From contig NZ_JAATEM010000011.1 in the NCBI RefSeq assembly GCF_012034205.1, positions 1-64,000 of the forward strand: a stretch of DNA of 64,000 nt, written 5' to 3'. Shown here one piece after another: positions 1 to 7,776 of this stretch. How positions within the stretch are numbered: position 1 is the stretch's first letter; every line of letters starts with the position of its first letter. The position numbers were made by a program, and so were the translations under genes. Origin of the DNA: Streptomyces composti. Its GTDB lineage: Bacteria; Actinomycetota; Actinomycetes; Streptomycetales; Streptomycetaceae. The notes under the pieces were generated by a model that worked only from the letters and a program-made list of their open reading frames with translations, ran no database searches and had not been told where the DNA came from.

Positions 1-84
1 TGCCGCCCACAGCCCGGTGGGAATGCGGCTCTCGACTGTGCCTGCCGCCCACAGCCCGGTGGGAGTGCGGCTCTCGACTGTGCC
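1..84. repeat. 42-bp tandem repeat, two copies
   Basis: Positions 1-42 and 43-84 are the same 42-base unit, differing at one position (aat versus agt near base 23 of the unit). A degenerate third start (tgcgggcgcg) follows at 85. The array runs off the left edge of the window, so its true copy number is unknown. No credible gene covers it. Confidence 0.9.
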
Positions 85-113
85 TGCGGGCGCGTGGGTG
101 GCTGAGGTGGCCA

Positions 114-330
114 TGCCTGCGGCGCAGCTGCGGCTCCGGTGGGGGTGCGCGTAGCGCCTACGGGGGGTGGGTGAGTCGGGGCCGGGGTGGTGGTGTCCGT
201 CCTCGGTCTGGCGCGGAATCGGTTTCCTGTCGAGTACGGGCGCGGACGCGCCAGCCGCTGCGGGCGGACACCACCACCCCAACCCCTCCCCGCCGCGCGC
301 GACTGCGGCACGCCCAAGACCGGTGGCCCG
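114..330 (+). repeat. Hairpin intergenic repeat, copy A
   Basis: This non-coding stretch is homologous to 4691-4896 and 34331-34531, which lie in the opposite orientation. Its core is a perfect 15-bp inverted repeat: GGGGTGGTGGTGTCC at 184-198 and its complement at 266-280, enclosing about 67 bases. Conserved flanks are a GCGTAGCGCC-containing segment on the left and a GCGCGACTGCGGCACGCC-like segment on the right. Reading frames through it give Arg/Pro/Ala-rich peptides with no domain, which I treat as spurious. It lies downstream of the DeoR-family gene. Confidence 0.8.
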
Positions 331-535
331 CCGAGCAGCCTGCGCGACTGCGGGCGGTCGTACCGACCGCGCAGCAGTCCGGTGGCCCGCCGAGCAACGT
401 GCGCGACTGCGGGCCGTCGTACCGACCGCGCAGCAGTCCGGTGGCCCGCCGAGCGACCTGCGCGACTGCGGGCCGTCGTACCGACCGCGCAGCAGTCCGG
501 TGGCCCGCCGAGCGACCTGCGCGACTGCGGGCGGT
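320..535. repeat. 59-bp tandem repeat, four copies
   Basis: Copies begin at 320, 379, 438 and 497, a strict 59-base period, with the last truncated at about 535. Each complete unit carries CCGGTGGCCCGCCGAGC and the inverted repeat GCGGTCG-TAC-CGACCGC or a variant (GCCGTCG). Copies differ at only a few positions. Open frames through the array are simply the translated repeat and are not regarded as genes. Bases 536-592 up to the DeoR-family stop show nothing else. Confidence 0.9.
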
Positions 536-592
536 GGGGCGATGAGGTCTGGCGCCCCCCGGGGCGCGGTTCAAGCAGCGAGAGGCCGCCTG

Positions 593-1540
593 TCAGCGCC
601 TGCGCAGGTCTGCGACGCGGGCGCGCTCGTTGGGCTGGGGTTCCGTCAGGGCGACCGCTGACCTGAGGGGGCCCTGGCGGCGGGGGCCCGGGAGGGGGAC
701 GTCCCGGCGTTGCTGGCGGGAGGAGGAAGAGGAAGAGTCACTTGCCGGGTTGGAGCCGTTTCCCGGGGCGACGGCGACCTGGACGCCCTGGTCGGCCAGA
801 GCCTGCAGCTCGGTGGCGGCCCGGTCGTCATGAGCCGGCGGCTCGTCCGTGACCAAGCGAGTGATCAGATCGGTCGGCACCGTCTGGAACATGGTGTCCG
901 TCCCCAGCTTGGTGTGGTCCGCCAGCACCACCACCTCCGCTGCGGCCTGCACCAATGCCCGGTCCACACTCGCCGACAGCATGTTGGAGGTCGAGAGCCC
1001 CCGCTCCGCGGTCAGACCGCTGCCCGAGAGGAAGGCCCGGGACACCCGAAGCCCCTGCAGCGACTGCTCCGCCCCGCTGCCCACCAGCGCGTAGTTGGAC
1101 CCGCGGAGCGTACCGCCGGTCATCACGACCTCCACCCGGTTGGCGTGGGCCAGCGCCTGGGCCACGAGGAGGGAGTTGGTGACGACCGTGAGCCCGGGCA
1201 CCCGGGCCAGCCGGCGGGCCAGCTCCTGGGTGGTCGTGCCCGCGCCGACCACGATGGCCTCGCCCTCCTCCACGAAGTTCGCGGCGAGATCGGCGATGGC
1301 GGTCTTCTCGGCGGTCGCGAGATGAGACTTCTGCGGGAAGCCAGACTCCCGGGTGAACCCGCCCGGCAGTACCGCACCGCCGTGCCGGCGGTCGAGGAGT
1401 CCTTCTGCCTCCAGCGCGCGCACGTCCCGCCGTACGGTCACTTCGGAGGTCTGGACGACGCGGGCGAGCTCACGGAGCGACACGGCCCCGTTCGCCCGCA
1501 CCATTTCGAGGATCAATTGGCGACGTTCTGCAGCGAACAC
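593..1540 (-). CDS. DeoR/GlpR-family transcriptional regulator
   Basis: A DNA-binding regulator of 315 residues. Residues about 5-57 form the DeoR winged helix, with the family motif TVRRDVRALEAEGLLDRRHG. They are followed by a DeoRC (ISOCOT-fold) sugar-phosphate sensor with VGAGTTTQELA, VVTNS and GGTLRGSNYALVG. It starts with GTG. The family is usually about 255 residues; here a low-complexity Ser/Arg/Pro tail of about 55 residues extends the C terminus, so the true end could differ or a frameshift could exist near 780. It lies next to nucleoside catabolic genes and is therefore one candidate regulator for them. Its ligand is not shown by the sequence. Confidence 0.85.
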   Translation of the reverse strand: MFAAERRQLILEMVRANGAVSLRELARVVQTSEVTVRRDVRALEAEGLLDRRHGGAVLPGGFTRESGFPQKSHLATAEKTAIADLAANFVEEGEAIVVGAGTTTQELARRLARVPGLTVVTNSLLVAQALAHANRVEVVMTGGTLRGSNYALVGSGAEQSLQGLRVSRAFLSGSGLTAERGLSTSNMLSASVDRALVQAAAEVVVLADHTKLGTDTMFQTVPTDLITRLVTDEPPAHDDRAATELQALADQGVQVAVAPGNGSNPASDSSSSSSRQQRRDVPLPGPRRQGPLRSAVALTEPQPNERARVADLRRR

Positions 1541-1572
1541 GAAACTGACAGTAATGCCAGCGACCGTCTGCT

Positions 1573-1591
1573 TTCAGCAGTTTGCGCTGAA
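1573..1591. promoter_or_regulatory. Inverted repeat upstream of the DeoR-family gene
   Basis: TTCAGC-N7-GCTGAA lies 33 bases upstream of the regulator's GTG in an AT-richer promoter segment (1541-1641). It could be an autoregulatory operator. It does not resemble the CTACGCGCGTAG palindrome found at the nucleoside genes. Confidence 0.4.
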
Positions 1592-1641
1592 TAGCAGAAG
1601 CTGTTCGCACCGGACGGGACCAAGTGGTATAAGGCCCGGGT

Positions 1642-3090
1642 TTAGCCCTCCGCGCCCGTCTTGCGGTTGTGCAGCTGCCGTGCCACCTCGGCGATCGAGC
1701 CGGACAACGACGGGTACACGGTGAACGCGTTCGCGATCTGCTCCACCGTCAGATTGTTGTCGACCGCGATCGAGATGGGGTGGATCAGTTCCGAGGCGCG
1801 CGGCGCCACGACCACGCCGCCGACCACGATGCCCGTGCCGGGCCGGCAGAAGATCTTGACGAATCCGTCCCGGATGCCCTGCATCTTGGCGCGCGGGTTG
1901 CGCAGCAGCGGCAGCTTCACCATGCGCGCGTCGATCTTGCCGGTGTCGACGTCGGCCTGGGTGTAGCCGACGGTGGCGATCTCCGGGTCGGTGAAGACGT
2001 TCGAGGAGACCGTCTTGAGGTTGAGCGGGGCCACCGCGTCGCCGAGGAAGTGGTACATGGCGATACGTCCCTGCATGGCCGCCACGGAGGCGAGCGCGAA
2101 GACGCCGGTGACGTCGCCGGCCGCGTAGACGCCGGGGGCGGTGGTGCGGGAGACCCGGTCGGTCCAGATGTGGCCGGACTCGCGCAGCTTGACGCCCGCC
2201 TCCTCCAGGCCCAGGCCCGCCGAGTTGGGGACGGCGCCGACGGCCATCAGGCAGTGCGTGCCGGTGATGACCCGCCCGTCGGCGAGGGTCACCTCGACCC
2301 GGTCGCCGACCCGCTTGGCGGACTGGGCGCGGGAGCGGGCCATGACGTTCATGCCGCGCCGGCGGAAGACGTCCTCGAGGACGGCGGCGGCGTCCGGGTC
2401 CTCGCCGGGCAGCACGCGGTCGCGGGAGGACACCAGGGTCACCCTGGAGCCGAGCGCCTGGTAGGCGCCGGCGAACTCGGCACCGGTCACACCGGAACCG
2501 ACGACGATGAGTTCCTCGGGCAGCTCGGTCAGGTCGTAGACCTGGGTCCAGTTGAGGATGCGCTCGCCGTCGGGCTTGGCGTCCGGCAGCTCCCGCGGGT
2601 GCCCGCCGGTGGCGATCAGCACGGCGTCGGCGACCAGCGTCTCCTCGCTGCCGTCGGCGGCGGTCACCACGACCTTGCGGGAGCCGTCGAGGGCCTGCAT
2701 GCCCTCCAGACGGCCGCGCCCGCGCATGACCCGGGCGCCGGCCCGCGTCACGGAGGCGGTGATGTCGTGCGACTGGGCCAGCGCCAGGCGCTTCACTCGC
2801 CGGTTGACCTTGCCGAGGTCCACGCCGACCACCCGGGCGGCCTGCTCGATCGGCGGGGTGTCGTCGGCGACGATGATGCCCAGCTCCTCGTAGGAGGAGT
2901 CGAAGGTGGTCATCACCTCGGCCGTGGCGATCAGAGTCTTGGACGGCACGCAGTCGGTCAGCACCGACGCACCACCCAGACCGTCGGCGTCGACGACGGT
3001 CACCTCCGCGCCGAGCTGCGCGGCGACCAGCGCCGCTTCGTATCCGCCGGGTCCGCCACCGATGATCACGATCCGAGTCACGTACTCCAT
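1642..3090 (-). CDS. lpdA: NAD(P)H-quinone dehydrogenase, disulfide-reductase fold
   Basis: A flavoprotein of about 482 residues related to M. tuberculosis LpdA (Rv3303c), which reduces quinones rather than lipoamide. Visible features are the N-terminal FAD motif GGGPGG (11-16), a second Rossmann motif VGSGVTGAE, the FAD-contacting YAAGDVTG, and a C-terminal dimerisation domain. The disulfide-reductase CxxxxC motif is degenerate: only one cysteine remains in LTDCVPSK (Cys47). The C-terminal HPT..E of true lipoamide dehydrogenases is YPSLSG. Both losses fit a non-disulfide reductase. ATG 3090 or GTG 3081 could be the start. The same gene order (lpdA near deoD/pmmB) occurs in mycobacteria. Confidence 0.9.
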   Translation of the reverse strand: MEYVTRIVIIGGGPGGYEAALVAAQLGAEVTVVDADGLGGASVLTDCVPSKTLIATAEVMTTFDSSYEELGIIVADDTPPIEQAARVVGVDLGKVNRRVKRLALAQSHDITASVTRAGARVMRGRGRLEGMQALDGSRKVVVTAADGSEETLVADAVLIATGGHPRELPDAKPDGERILNWTQVYDLTELPEELIVVGSGVTGAEFAGAYQALGSRVTLVSSRDRVLPGEDPDAAAVLEDVFRRRGMNVMARSRAQSAKRVGDRVEVTLADGRVITGTHCLMAVGAVPNSAGLGLEEAGVKLRESGHIWTDRVSRTTAPGVYAAGDVTGVFALASVAAMQGRIAMYHFLGDAVAPLNLKTVSSNVFTDPEIATVGYTQADVDTGKIDARMVKLPLLRNPRAKMQGIRDGFVKIFCRPGTGIVVGGVVVAPRASELIHPISIAVDNNLTVEQIANAFTVYPSLSGSIAEVARQLHNRKTGAEG

Positions 3091-3189
3091 TGTCCCGCAC
3101 ACTGCACCGGGCGACCGCCCCGGGGGGGCCGGGCCGTGGCTCCCCTGTTACCGGAGTGACCCGCGTGGCGGCTGCCGTACCCTTCCCCC

Positions 3190-3627
3190 ATGTCCCTCTA
3201 TGCCGCCTACGCCGGCAACCTCGACGCGCGGCTGATGTCCCGCCGCGCACCGCACTCGCCGCTGCGTGCCACCGGGTGGCTGAACGGGTGGCGGCTGACC
3301 TTCGGGGGCGAGCACCTGGGCTGGGAGGGCGCCCTGGCGACGCTCGTGGAGGACCCGCTGGCCCAGGTCTTCGTCGCGCTCTACGACATCGCCCCGATGG
3401 ACGAGGAGTCCCTGGACCGCTGGGAGGGCGTGGGGCTCGGCATCTACCGCCGCACCAAGGTCCGGGTGCACACCCTGGACGGCGAGGACATGGCCTGGAC
3501 GTACGTCCTGAACTCCTACGAGGGCGGCCTGCCCTCGGCCCGCTACCTGGGCGAGATCGCCGACGCGGCGGAGTCCGCGGGCGCCCCGCACGACTACGTG
3601 ATGGAGCTGCGCAAGCGCCCCTGCTGA
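3190..3627 (+). CDS. Gamma-glutamylcyclotransferase-like protein
   Basis: A 145-residue protein of the GGCT/AIG2-like fold. The N-terminal YAAYAGNLD replaces the family's YGSNL substrate loop. Acidic residues in [18 protein letters not shown] are in the region of the usual catalytic glutamate. No signal peptide. A TACCCT -10-like hexamer (3178-3183) ends six bases before the ATG with no Shine-Dalgarno, which suggests leaderless transcription. The fold is confident. Whether it acts on gamma-glutamyl amines is inference. Confidence 0.8.
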   Translation: MSLYAAYAGNLDARLMSRRAPHSPLRATGWLNGWRLTFGGEHLGWEGALATLVEDPLAQVFVALYDIAPMDEESLDRWEGVGLGIYRRTKVRVHTLDGEDMAWTYVLNSYEGGLPSARYLGEIADAAESAGAPHDYVMELRKRPC

Positions 3628-3693
3628 CCCTCTTCGGCGGGAGATTCGTCGAAAACGACAAGACAACGAAAGCCAACCCGTCACCTTCGACAT

Positions 3694-3705
3694 CTACGCG
3701 CGTAG
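3694..3705. promoter_or_regulatory. CTACGCGCGTAG operator at the PNP promoter
   Basis: A perfect 12-bp palindrome. A -10-like TACTCT lies at 3718-3723 and the GTG start at 3731, so the palindrome covers the expected -35 position. Identical palindromes precede deoC and add, and near-copies precede the transporter genes. Confidence 0.85.
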
Positions 3706-3730
3706 GCGAAGACGGGTTACTCTCATTCGC

Positions 3731-4555
3731 GTGAACGCTTCTCTTCTTCCGGACGACCTCCAGGACGACCCGTACGCCGCCGCGGACGCCGCCGCCGCGC
3801 GCCTGCGTGAACTCACGGGCGCCGAGACCCACGACGTCGCTCTCGTGATGGGCTCCGGCTGGGCACCGGCGGTCGACGCGCTGGGCACGCCCGAGGCCGA
3901 GCTCCAGGTCACCGAGCTGCCCGGCTTCCCGCCGCCCGCGGTCGAGGGCCACGGCGGCAAGGTGCGCTCGTACCGCATCGGTGCAAAGCGTGCGCTGGTC
4001 TTCCTGGGCCGCACGCACTACTACGAGGGCCGGGGCGTGGCCGCCGTCGCGCACGGCGTCCGCACGGCCGTGGCCGCCGGGGCCAAGACGGTCGTGCTGA
4101 CCAACGGCTGCGGTGGTCTGCGGGAGGGCATGCGGCCCGGTCAGCCGGTGCTGATCAGCGACCACATCAACCTGACCGCGACCTCACCGATCGTCGGCGC
4201 CAACTTCGTCGACCTGACCGACCTGTACTCGCCGCGGCTGCGGGCACTGTGCAAGGAGGTGGACCCCACGCTGGAGGAGGGCGTCTACGCACAGTTCCCC
4301 GGCCCGCACTACGAGACGCCGGCGGAGATCCGGATGGCCCGCGTCATCGGGGCGGACCTGGTGGGCATGTCGACGGTGCTGGAGGCCATCGCGGCGCGTG
4401 AGGCGGGGGCGGAGGTGCTCGGCATCTCCCTCGTCACCAACCTCGCGGCCGGAATGACCGGGGAGCCGCTCAACCACGAGGAGGTCCTCCAGGCGGGCCG
4501 CGACAGCGCGGCGAGGATGGGCTCCCTCCTGACCCAGGTCCTCGGCCGCCTCTGA
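3731..4555 (+). CDS. punA: Purine nucleoside phosphorylase
   Basis: It catalyses phosphorolysis of (deoxy)ribonucleosides to a free purine and (deoxy)ribose-1-phosphate in the cytosol. The 274 residues match the trimeric PNP class: VMGSGW (phosphate loop), [10 protein letters not shown], the signature [34 protein letters not shown], and TNLAAG, whose Asn selects 6-oxopurines in this class. GTG 3731 lies seven bases after a TACTCT hexamer without a ribosome site, so the mRNA is probably leaderless. The upstream palindrome suggests repression in the absence of nucleoside. The downstream PGM2-type mutase would use its product. M. tuberculosis deoD-pmmB has the same order. Confidence 0.95.
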   Translation: MNASLLPDDLQDDPYAAADAAAARLRELTGAETHDVALVMGSGWAPAVDALGTPEAELQVTELPGFPPPAVEGHGGKVRSYRIGAKRALVFLGRTHYYEGRGVAAVAHGVRTAVAAGAKTVVLTNGCGGLREGMRPGQPVLISDHINLTATSPIVGANFVDLTDLYSPRLRALCKEVDPTLEEGVYAQFPGPHYETPAEIRMARVIGADLVGMSTVLEAIAAREAGAEVLGISLVTNLAAGMTGEPLNHEEVLQAGRDSAARMGSLLTQVLGRL

Positions 4556-4690
4556 CCTCCTCTGCGGCGGGGGTACGTGTACGTGGTGACTTCACCCCCG
4601 GCCGCGTGCCCCTCGGTGCCCGCGCAGAGCCGCCGCAGACGGCACGGATGCCCGGCAGCGAGGCGGGACAGCCGCAAGCGGCGCTCGACC

Positions 4691-4896
4691 GGCCACCGGT
4701 CCTGGCGTGCCGCAGTCGCGCGCGGCGGGGAGGGGACGGGGTGGTGGTGTCCGCCCGCAGCGGCCGGCGCGTCAGCCGCAGAACCCTTGAAGCGACCGAT
4801 TCCGCGCCAGACCGAGGACACACACCACCACCCCGGCCCCGACGCACCCACCCCCGCAGGCGCTACGCGCCCCCCACCGGAGCCGCAGCCGCAGGC
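4691..4896 (-). repeat. Hairpin intergenic repeat, copy B
   Basis: Same element as 114-330, inverted. The left arm GGGGTGGTGGTGTCC is at 4738-4752 and the complementary arm at 4816-4834, the latter carrying an extra TG. The loop holds CCTTGAAGCGACCGATTCC and GCGCCAGACCGAGGAC, shared almost exactly with copy C. It fills the gap between purine nucleoside phosphorylase and the phosphomutase. Bases 4556-4690 hold no gene. Confidence 0.85.
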
Positions 4897-5130
4897 ATCG
4901 GGCAGCAACCCCCACCGGGCCGCAGACACAACCGGACGCGCACCCCCCACCGGGCCGTGGGCCGCAGGCACAGCCGGAACCCGCACCCCCACCGGGCCGC
5001 AGGCACAACCGGACGGGCACCGCACGGGTCACCCGCAGGCACCGGAGACCGCGCACCCCCACCCACCCGCAGGCGAGACCGAAGCGCACCCCCACCGGCC
5101 CGCAGGTCACCACCGAACCCGCACACACCC
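4897..5130. repeat. Degenerate array next to hairpin repeat B
   Basis: Several imperfect units of about 40-50 bases contain CACCCCCACCGGGCCGCAGG followed by CACAACCGGA or similar. They begin near 4905 and run to the phosphomutase ribosome-binding site. A comparable array flanks copy C. Long frames across it are compositional artefacts (Pro/Arg/His-rich, no domain). Confidence 0.75.
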
Positions 5131-5147
5131 ACGAGAGGCTGACCGAC

Positions 5148-6779
5148 GTGCAAGACGATCTCCTCGCACAGGCCCAGGCATGGCTCGCCGAGGACCCCGA
5201 CCCGGACACCCGCGCCGAACTCGCCCGCCTCATCGAGTCCGGCGACCGCACCGAACTCGCCGCCCGCTTCACCGGCACGCTCCAGTTCGGCACCGCCGGC
5301 CTCCGCGGCGAGCTCGGCGCCGGCCCCATGCGCATGAACCGCTCCGTGGTCATCCGCGCCGCCGCCGGCCTCGCCGCGTACCTCACCAAGCACGGCCACA
5401 CCGACGGCCTCGTCGTCATCGGCTACGACGCCCGCCACAAGTCCCGCGACTTCGCCCTCGACACCGCCGCCGTCATGACCGGCGCCGGCCTGCGCGCCGC
5501 GGTCCTCCCCCGCCCGCTGCCCACCCCGGTCCTCGCCTTCGCCATCCGCCACCTCGGCGCCGTGGCCGGCGTGGAGGTCACGGCCAGCCACAACCCGCCC
5601 CGCGACAACGGCTACAAGGTCTACCTCGGCGACGGCTCCCAGATCGTCCCCCCGGCCGACACCGAGATCGCCGCCGAGATCCAGGCGGTCACGTCCCTCG
5701 GCACCGTCCCCCGCCCCACCGACGGCTGGGAGACCCTCGACGACGCCCTTCTCGACGCCTACCTCGCCCGCACGGACGCCGTGCTCGCCCCCGGCTCCCC
5801 CCGGACCGCGCGCACCGTCTACACGGCGATGCACGGCGTCGGCAAGGACGTCCTCCTCGCCGCCTTCGCCCGCGCCGGTTTCCCCGCCCCCGTCCTCGTC
5901 ACCGAGCAGGCCGACCCCGACCCGGAGTTCCCCACCGTCGCGTTCCCCAACCCGGAGGAGCCCGGCGCGATGGACCTCGCCTTCGCCAAGGCCCGTGAGA
6001 CCGGTCCCGACCTGGTCATCGCCAACGACCCGGACGCCGACCGCTGCGCCGCCGCCGTCAGGGACGGCGACGACTGGCGCATGCTCCGCGGCGACGAGGT
6101 CGGCGCGCTTCTCGCAGCCCACCTGGTCCGCCGCGGAGCGACCGGCACCTTCGCCGAGTCGATCGTCTCCTCCTCCCTCCTCGGCCGCATCGCCGAGAAG
6201 GCGGGCCTGCGCCACGTCGAGACCCTCACCGGCTTCAAGTGGATCGCCCGCGCCGAGGGCCTGCGCTACGGCTACGAGGAGGCCCTCGGCTACTGCGTCG
6301 ACCCTGACGGCGTCCGCGACAAGGACGGCATCACCGCGGCCCTGCTCCTCACCGAGCTGGCCTCGGTCCTGAAGGAGGAGGGCCGCACCCTCCTCGACCT
6401 CCTCGACGACCTCGCCGTCGAGCACGGCCTGCACGCCACCGACCAGCTCTCGGTCCGCGTGCAGGACCTCAGCCTGATCACCGAGGCGATGCGCCGCCTG
6501 CGCGAGCACCCCCCGACGGAACTCGCCGGGCTGCGCATCACCAAGGCGGAGGACCTCAATCGGGGCACGGACACCCTCCCGCCCACCGACGGCCTGCGCT
6601 ACACCCTCGAGGGCGCCCGGGTGATCGTCCGCCCGAGCGGCACGGAGCCCAAGCTGAAGTGCTACCTGGAGGTGGTCGTCCCGGTCTCCGGCCGCCCCGG
6701 CCTCCCCGCCGCCCGTGCCGAGGCCACGGCTCTCCTGAGCCGGCTCAAGCAGGACTTCTCCCGAGCGGCAGGCATCTGA
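5148..6779 (+). CDS. pmmB: PGM2-type phosphomutase, likely phosphopentomutase
   Basis: A 543-residue alpha-D-phosphohexomutase superfamily enzyme. It has the phosphoserine loop TASHNP, the metal loop NDPDADR, the sugar loop GYEEALGY and the phosphate-binding RPSGTEPKLKCYLEV, in order. Such proteins are usually annotated phosphomannomutase (Rv3308 PmmB), but length and motifs fit the PGM2/PgcA branch, some members of which interconvert (deoxy)ribose-1- and -5-phosphate. No deoB-type phosphopentomutase is seen, and the gene sits between PNP and deoC, so I infer a phosphopentomutase role. GTG 5148 is preceded by GAGAGG. No operator palindrome lies directly upstream. Confidence 0.9.
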   Translation: MQDDLLAQAQAWLAEDPDPDTRAELARLIESGDRTELAARFTGTLQFGTAGLRGELGAGPMRMNRSVVIRAAAGLAAYLTKHGHTDGLVVIGYDARHKSRDFALDTAAVMTGAGLRAAVLPRPLPTPVLAFAIRHLGAVAGVEVTASHNPPRDNGYKVYLGDGSQIVPPADTEIAAEIQAVTSLGTVPRPTDGWETLDDALLDAYLARTDAVLAPGSPRTARTVYTAMHGVGKDVLLAAFARAGFPAPVLVTEQADPDPEFPTVAFPNPEEPGAMDLAFAKARETGPDLVIANDPDADRCAAAVRDGDDWRMLRGDEVGALLAAHLVRRGATGTFAESIVSSSLLGRIAEKAGLRHVETLTGFKWIARAEGLRYGYEEALGYCVDPDGVRDKDGITAALLLTELASVLKEEGRTLLDLLDDLAVEHGLHATDQLSVRVQDLSLITEAMRRLREHPPTELAGLRITKAEDLNRGTDTLPPTDGLRYTLEGARVIVRPSGTEPKLKCYLEVVVPVSGRPGLPAARAEATALLSRLKQDFSRAAGI

Positions 6780-6818
6780 GCCACTTCCACCGGGTCACCA
6801 CCCACCGGGACACCGAAA

Positions 6819-6853
6819 GAGCGGGGCGCCCCCACCGGAGGGGCGCGCCGCTC
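6819..6853. terminator. Bidirectional terminator, phosphomutase / PH-domain gene
   Basis: A 14-bp stem (one mismatch) with a seven-base loop sits between two converging genes. It starts GAGCGGGGCGCCCC and closes with its near-complement. Confidence 0.8.
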
Positions 6854-6913
6854 ACCACACACGCTCAGCGCCCACCGGGGGCTGCGGGCTCCGTACCTGC
6901 CGGGAGAGGCAGC

Positions 6914-7678
6914 TCACCCCATCCCCAGCAGCACCCCGAGCAGCACCGCCCCCGCCACCGCGGGCCCCAGCACCTCGTAGGCCCAGCGCACGCTGACCTC
7001 CCCCTGCGCCGAGGCCGCCTCCCGCCGCTCCTCGTGCAGCTCCCGCAGCTCATCCATGACCTGGTCGGTCGCCGCTCGCACCGGCCCCGAGCCACCGGCA
7101 CCGGTCCCCGCACCGGACGGGCTCGTGCGCGCCGCGCTGCGCCCCCCGGCCCGGAACGCGTCGCCGACACCGGGCCCGCGCCCCGCCGACCGCACGTCGA
7201 CGCCCTGGCCGCGCTCCGCCTGCGCCCGCATCTCCTGGCGGGCCGCCCGCTTGCGCGCCCGCAGGGAGACCGGAAGCGCCCAGAGCTGGTACTTGGTCCC
7301 GTCCTCGGCCAGCACCTCGTTCGTGTAGCCGGAGCGCAGGCCGGCGACGCGCCCCCAGGGCAGCACGATCACCCGGAACGGATTGCGCACGCGCAGGCGG
7401 TCCGGCCCGACATACACGGCGGGCCGGAGTGTGAAAGCCACCACCAGCGGCACCAGGAACAGCAGCGCCGCGAGCGCCAGCCAAGGGGCGCGGCCCTCGC
7501 CGCGGGCCACCGCGTCGCCGCCGAGCCACGCCATGACGGCCAGCAGCAGCGCTCCGCCGGCGATGCCCGCGGGCGACCGGTGCACACGGTCCGGCCGGCC
7601 CGCACCGCCCACGGCGTCCCCGGCGTCGCTGCTCGCACCGGACGGCTTCGGGTCGGGCTGGGAGTCAGACGAGGTCAT
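6914..7678 (-). CDS. PH-domain membrane protein
   Basis: 254 residues from ATG 7678. Two adjacent hydrophobic segments (about residues 38-55 and 66-83) are followed by a bacterial PH-like beta domain (AVYVGPDRLRVRNPFRVIVLPWGRVAGLRSGY). A charged Arg/Gly-rich cytoplasmic stretch and a final hydrophobic segment (about 237-252) complete it. This is a common actinobacterial PH-domain membrane protein of unknown function. It is divergent from deoC, with the operator palindrome in the shared 98-base gap. Confidence 0.8.
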   Translation of the reverse strand: MTSSDSQPDPKPSGASSDAGDAVGGAGRPDRVHRSPAGIAGGALLLAVMAWLGGDAVARGEGRAPWLALAALLFLVPLVVAFTLRPAVYVGPDRLRVRNPFRVIVLPWGRVAGLRSGYTNEVLAEDGTKYQLWALPVSLRARKRAARQEMRAQAERGQGVDVRSAGRGPGVGDAFRAGGRSAARTSPSGAGTGAGGSGPVRAATDQVMDELRELHEERREAASAQGEVSVRWAYEVLGPAVAGAVLLGVLLGMG

Positions 7679-7751
7679 GCCCCCGATTCTGCCCGACGGC
7701 TCGCTCGCTCCTGCCGGCCGGGATCGGATGCCACCGGGGGCTGTACAGCCG

Positions 7752-7763
7752 CTACGCGCGTAG
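7752..7763. promoter_or_regulatory. CTACGCGCGTAG operator at the deoC promoter
   Basis: A perfect palindrome immediately upstream of a TATGCT -10-like hexamer (7765-7770) and the deoC GTG at 7777. Bound protein would lie in the -35/-10 spacer. Confidence 0.85.
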
Positions 7764-7776
7764 ATATGCTCGGCTT

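Noticed and set aside
141..160. GCGCGTAGCGCCTACG near 150 and GGCGCTACGCGCC near 4860
   Set aside because: They resemble the nucleoside operator, but both belong to the hairpin repeat and have no promoter-start arrangement.
320..535. CRISPR array
   Set aside because: The repeat is contiguous at 59 bp with no variable spacers and no cas genes nearby.
167..666. Several overlapping ORFs over the first 700 bases
   Set aside because: They translate the hairpin and 59-bp repeats; periodic peptides without homology and no ribosome-binding site.
1574..4165. 863-residue minus-strand ORF
   Set aside because: Shadow of the quinone reductase and neighbours in another frame; Arg/Pro-rich composition and no domain. 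The real lpdA frame covers the same DNA.
4577..5998. 473-residue + strand ORF
   Set aside because: Runs through hairpin repeat B and the phosphomutase gene in a wrong frame.
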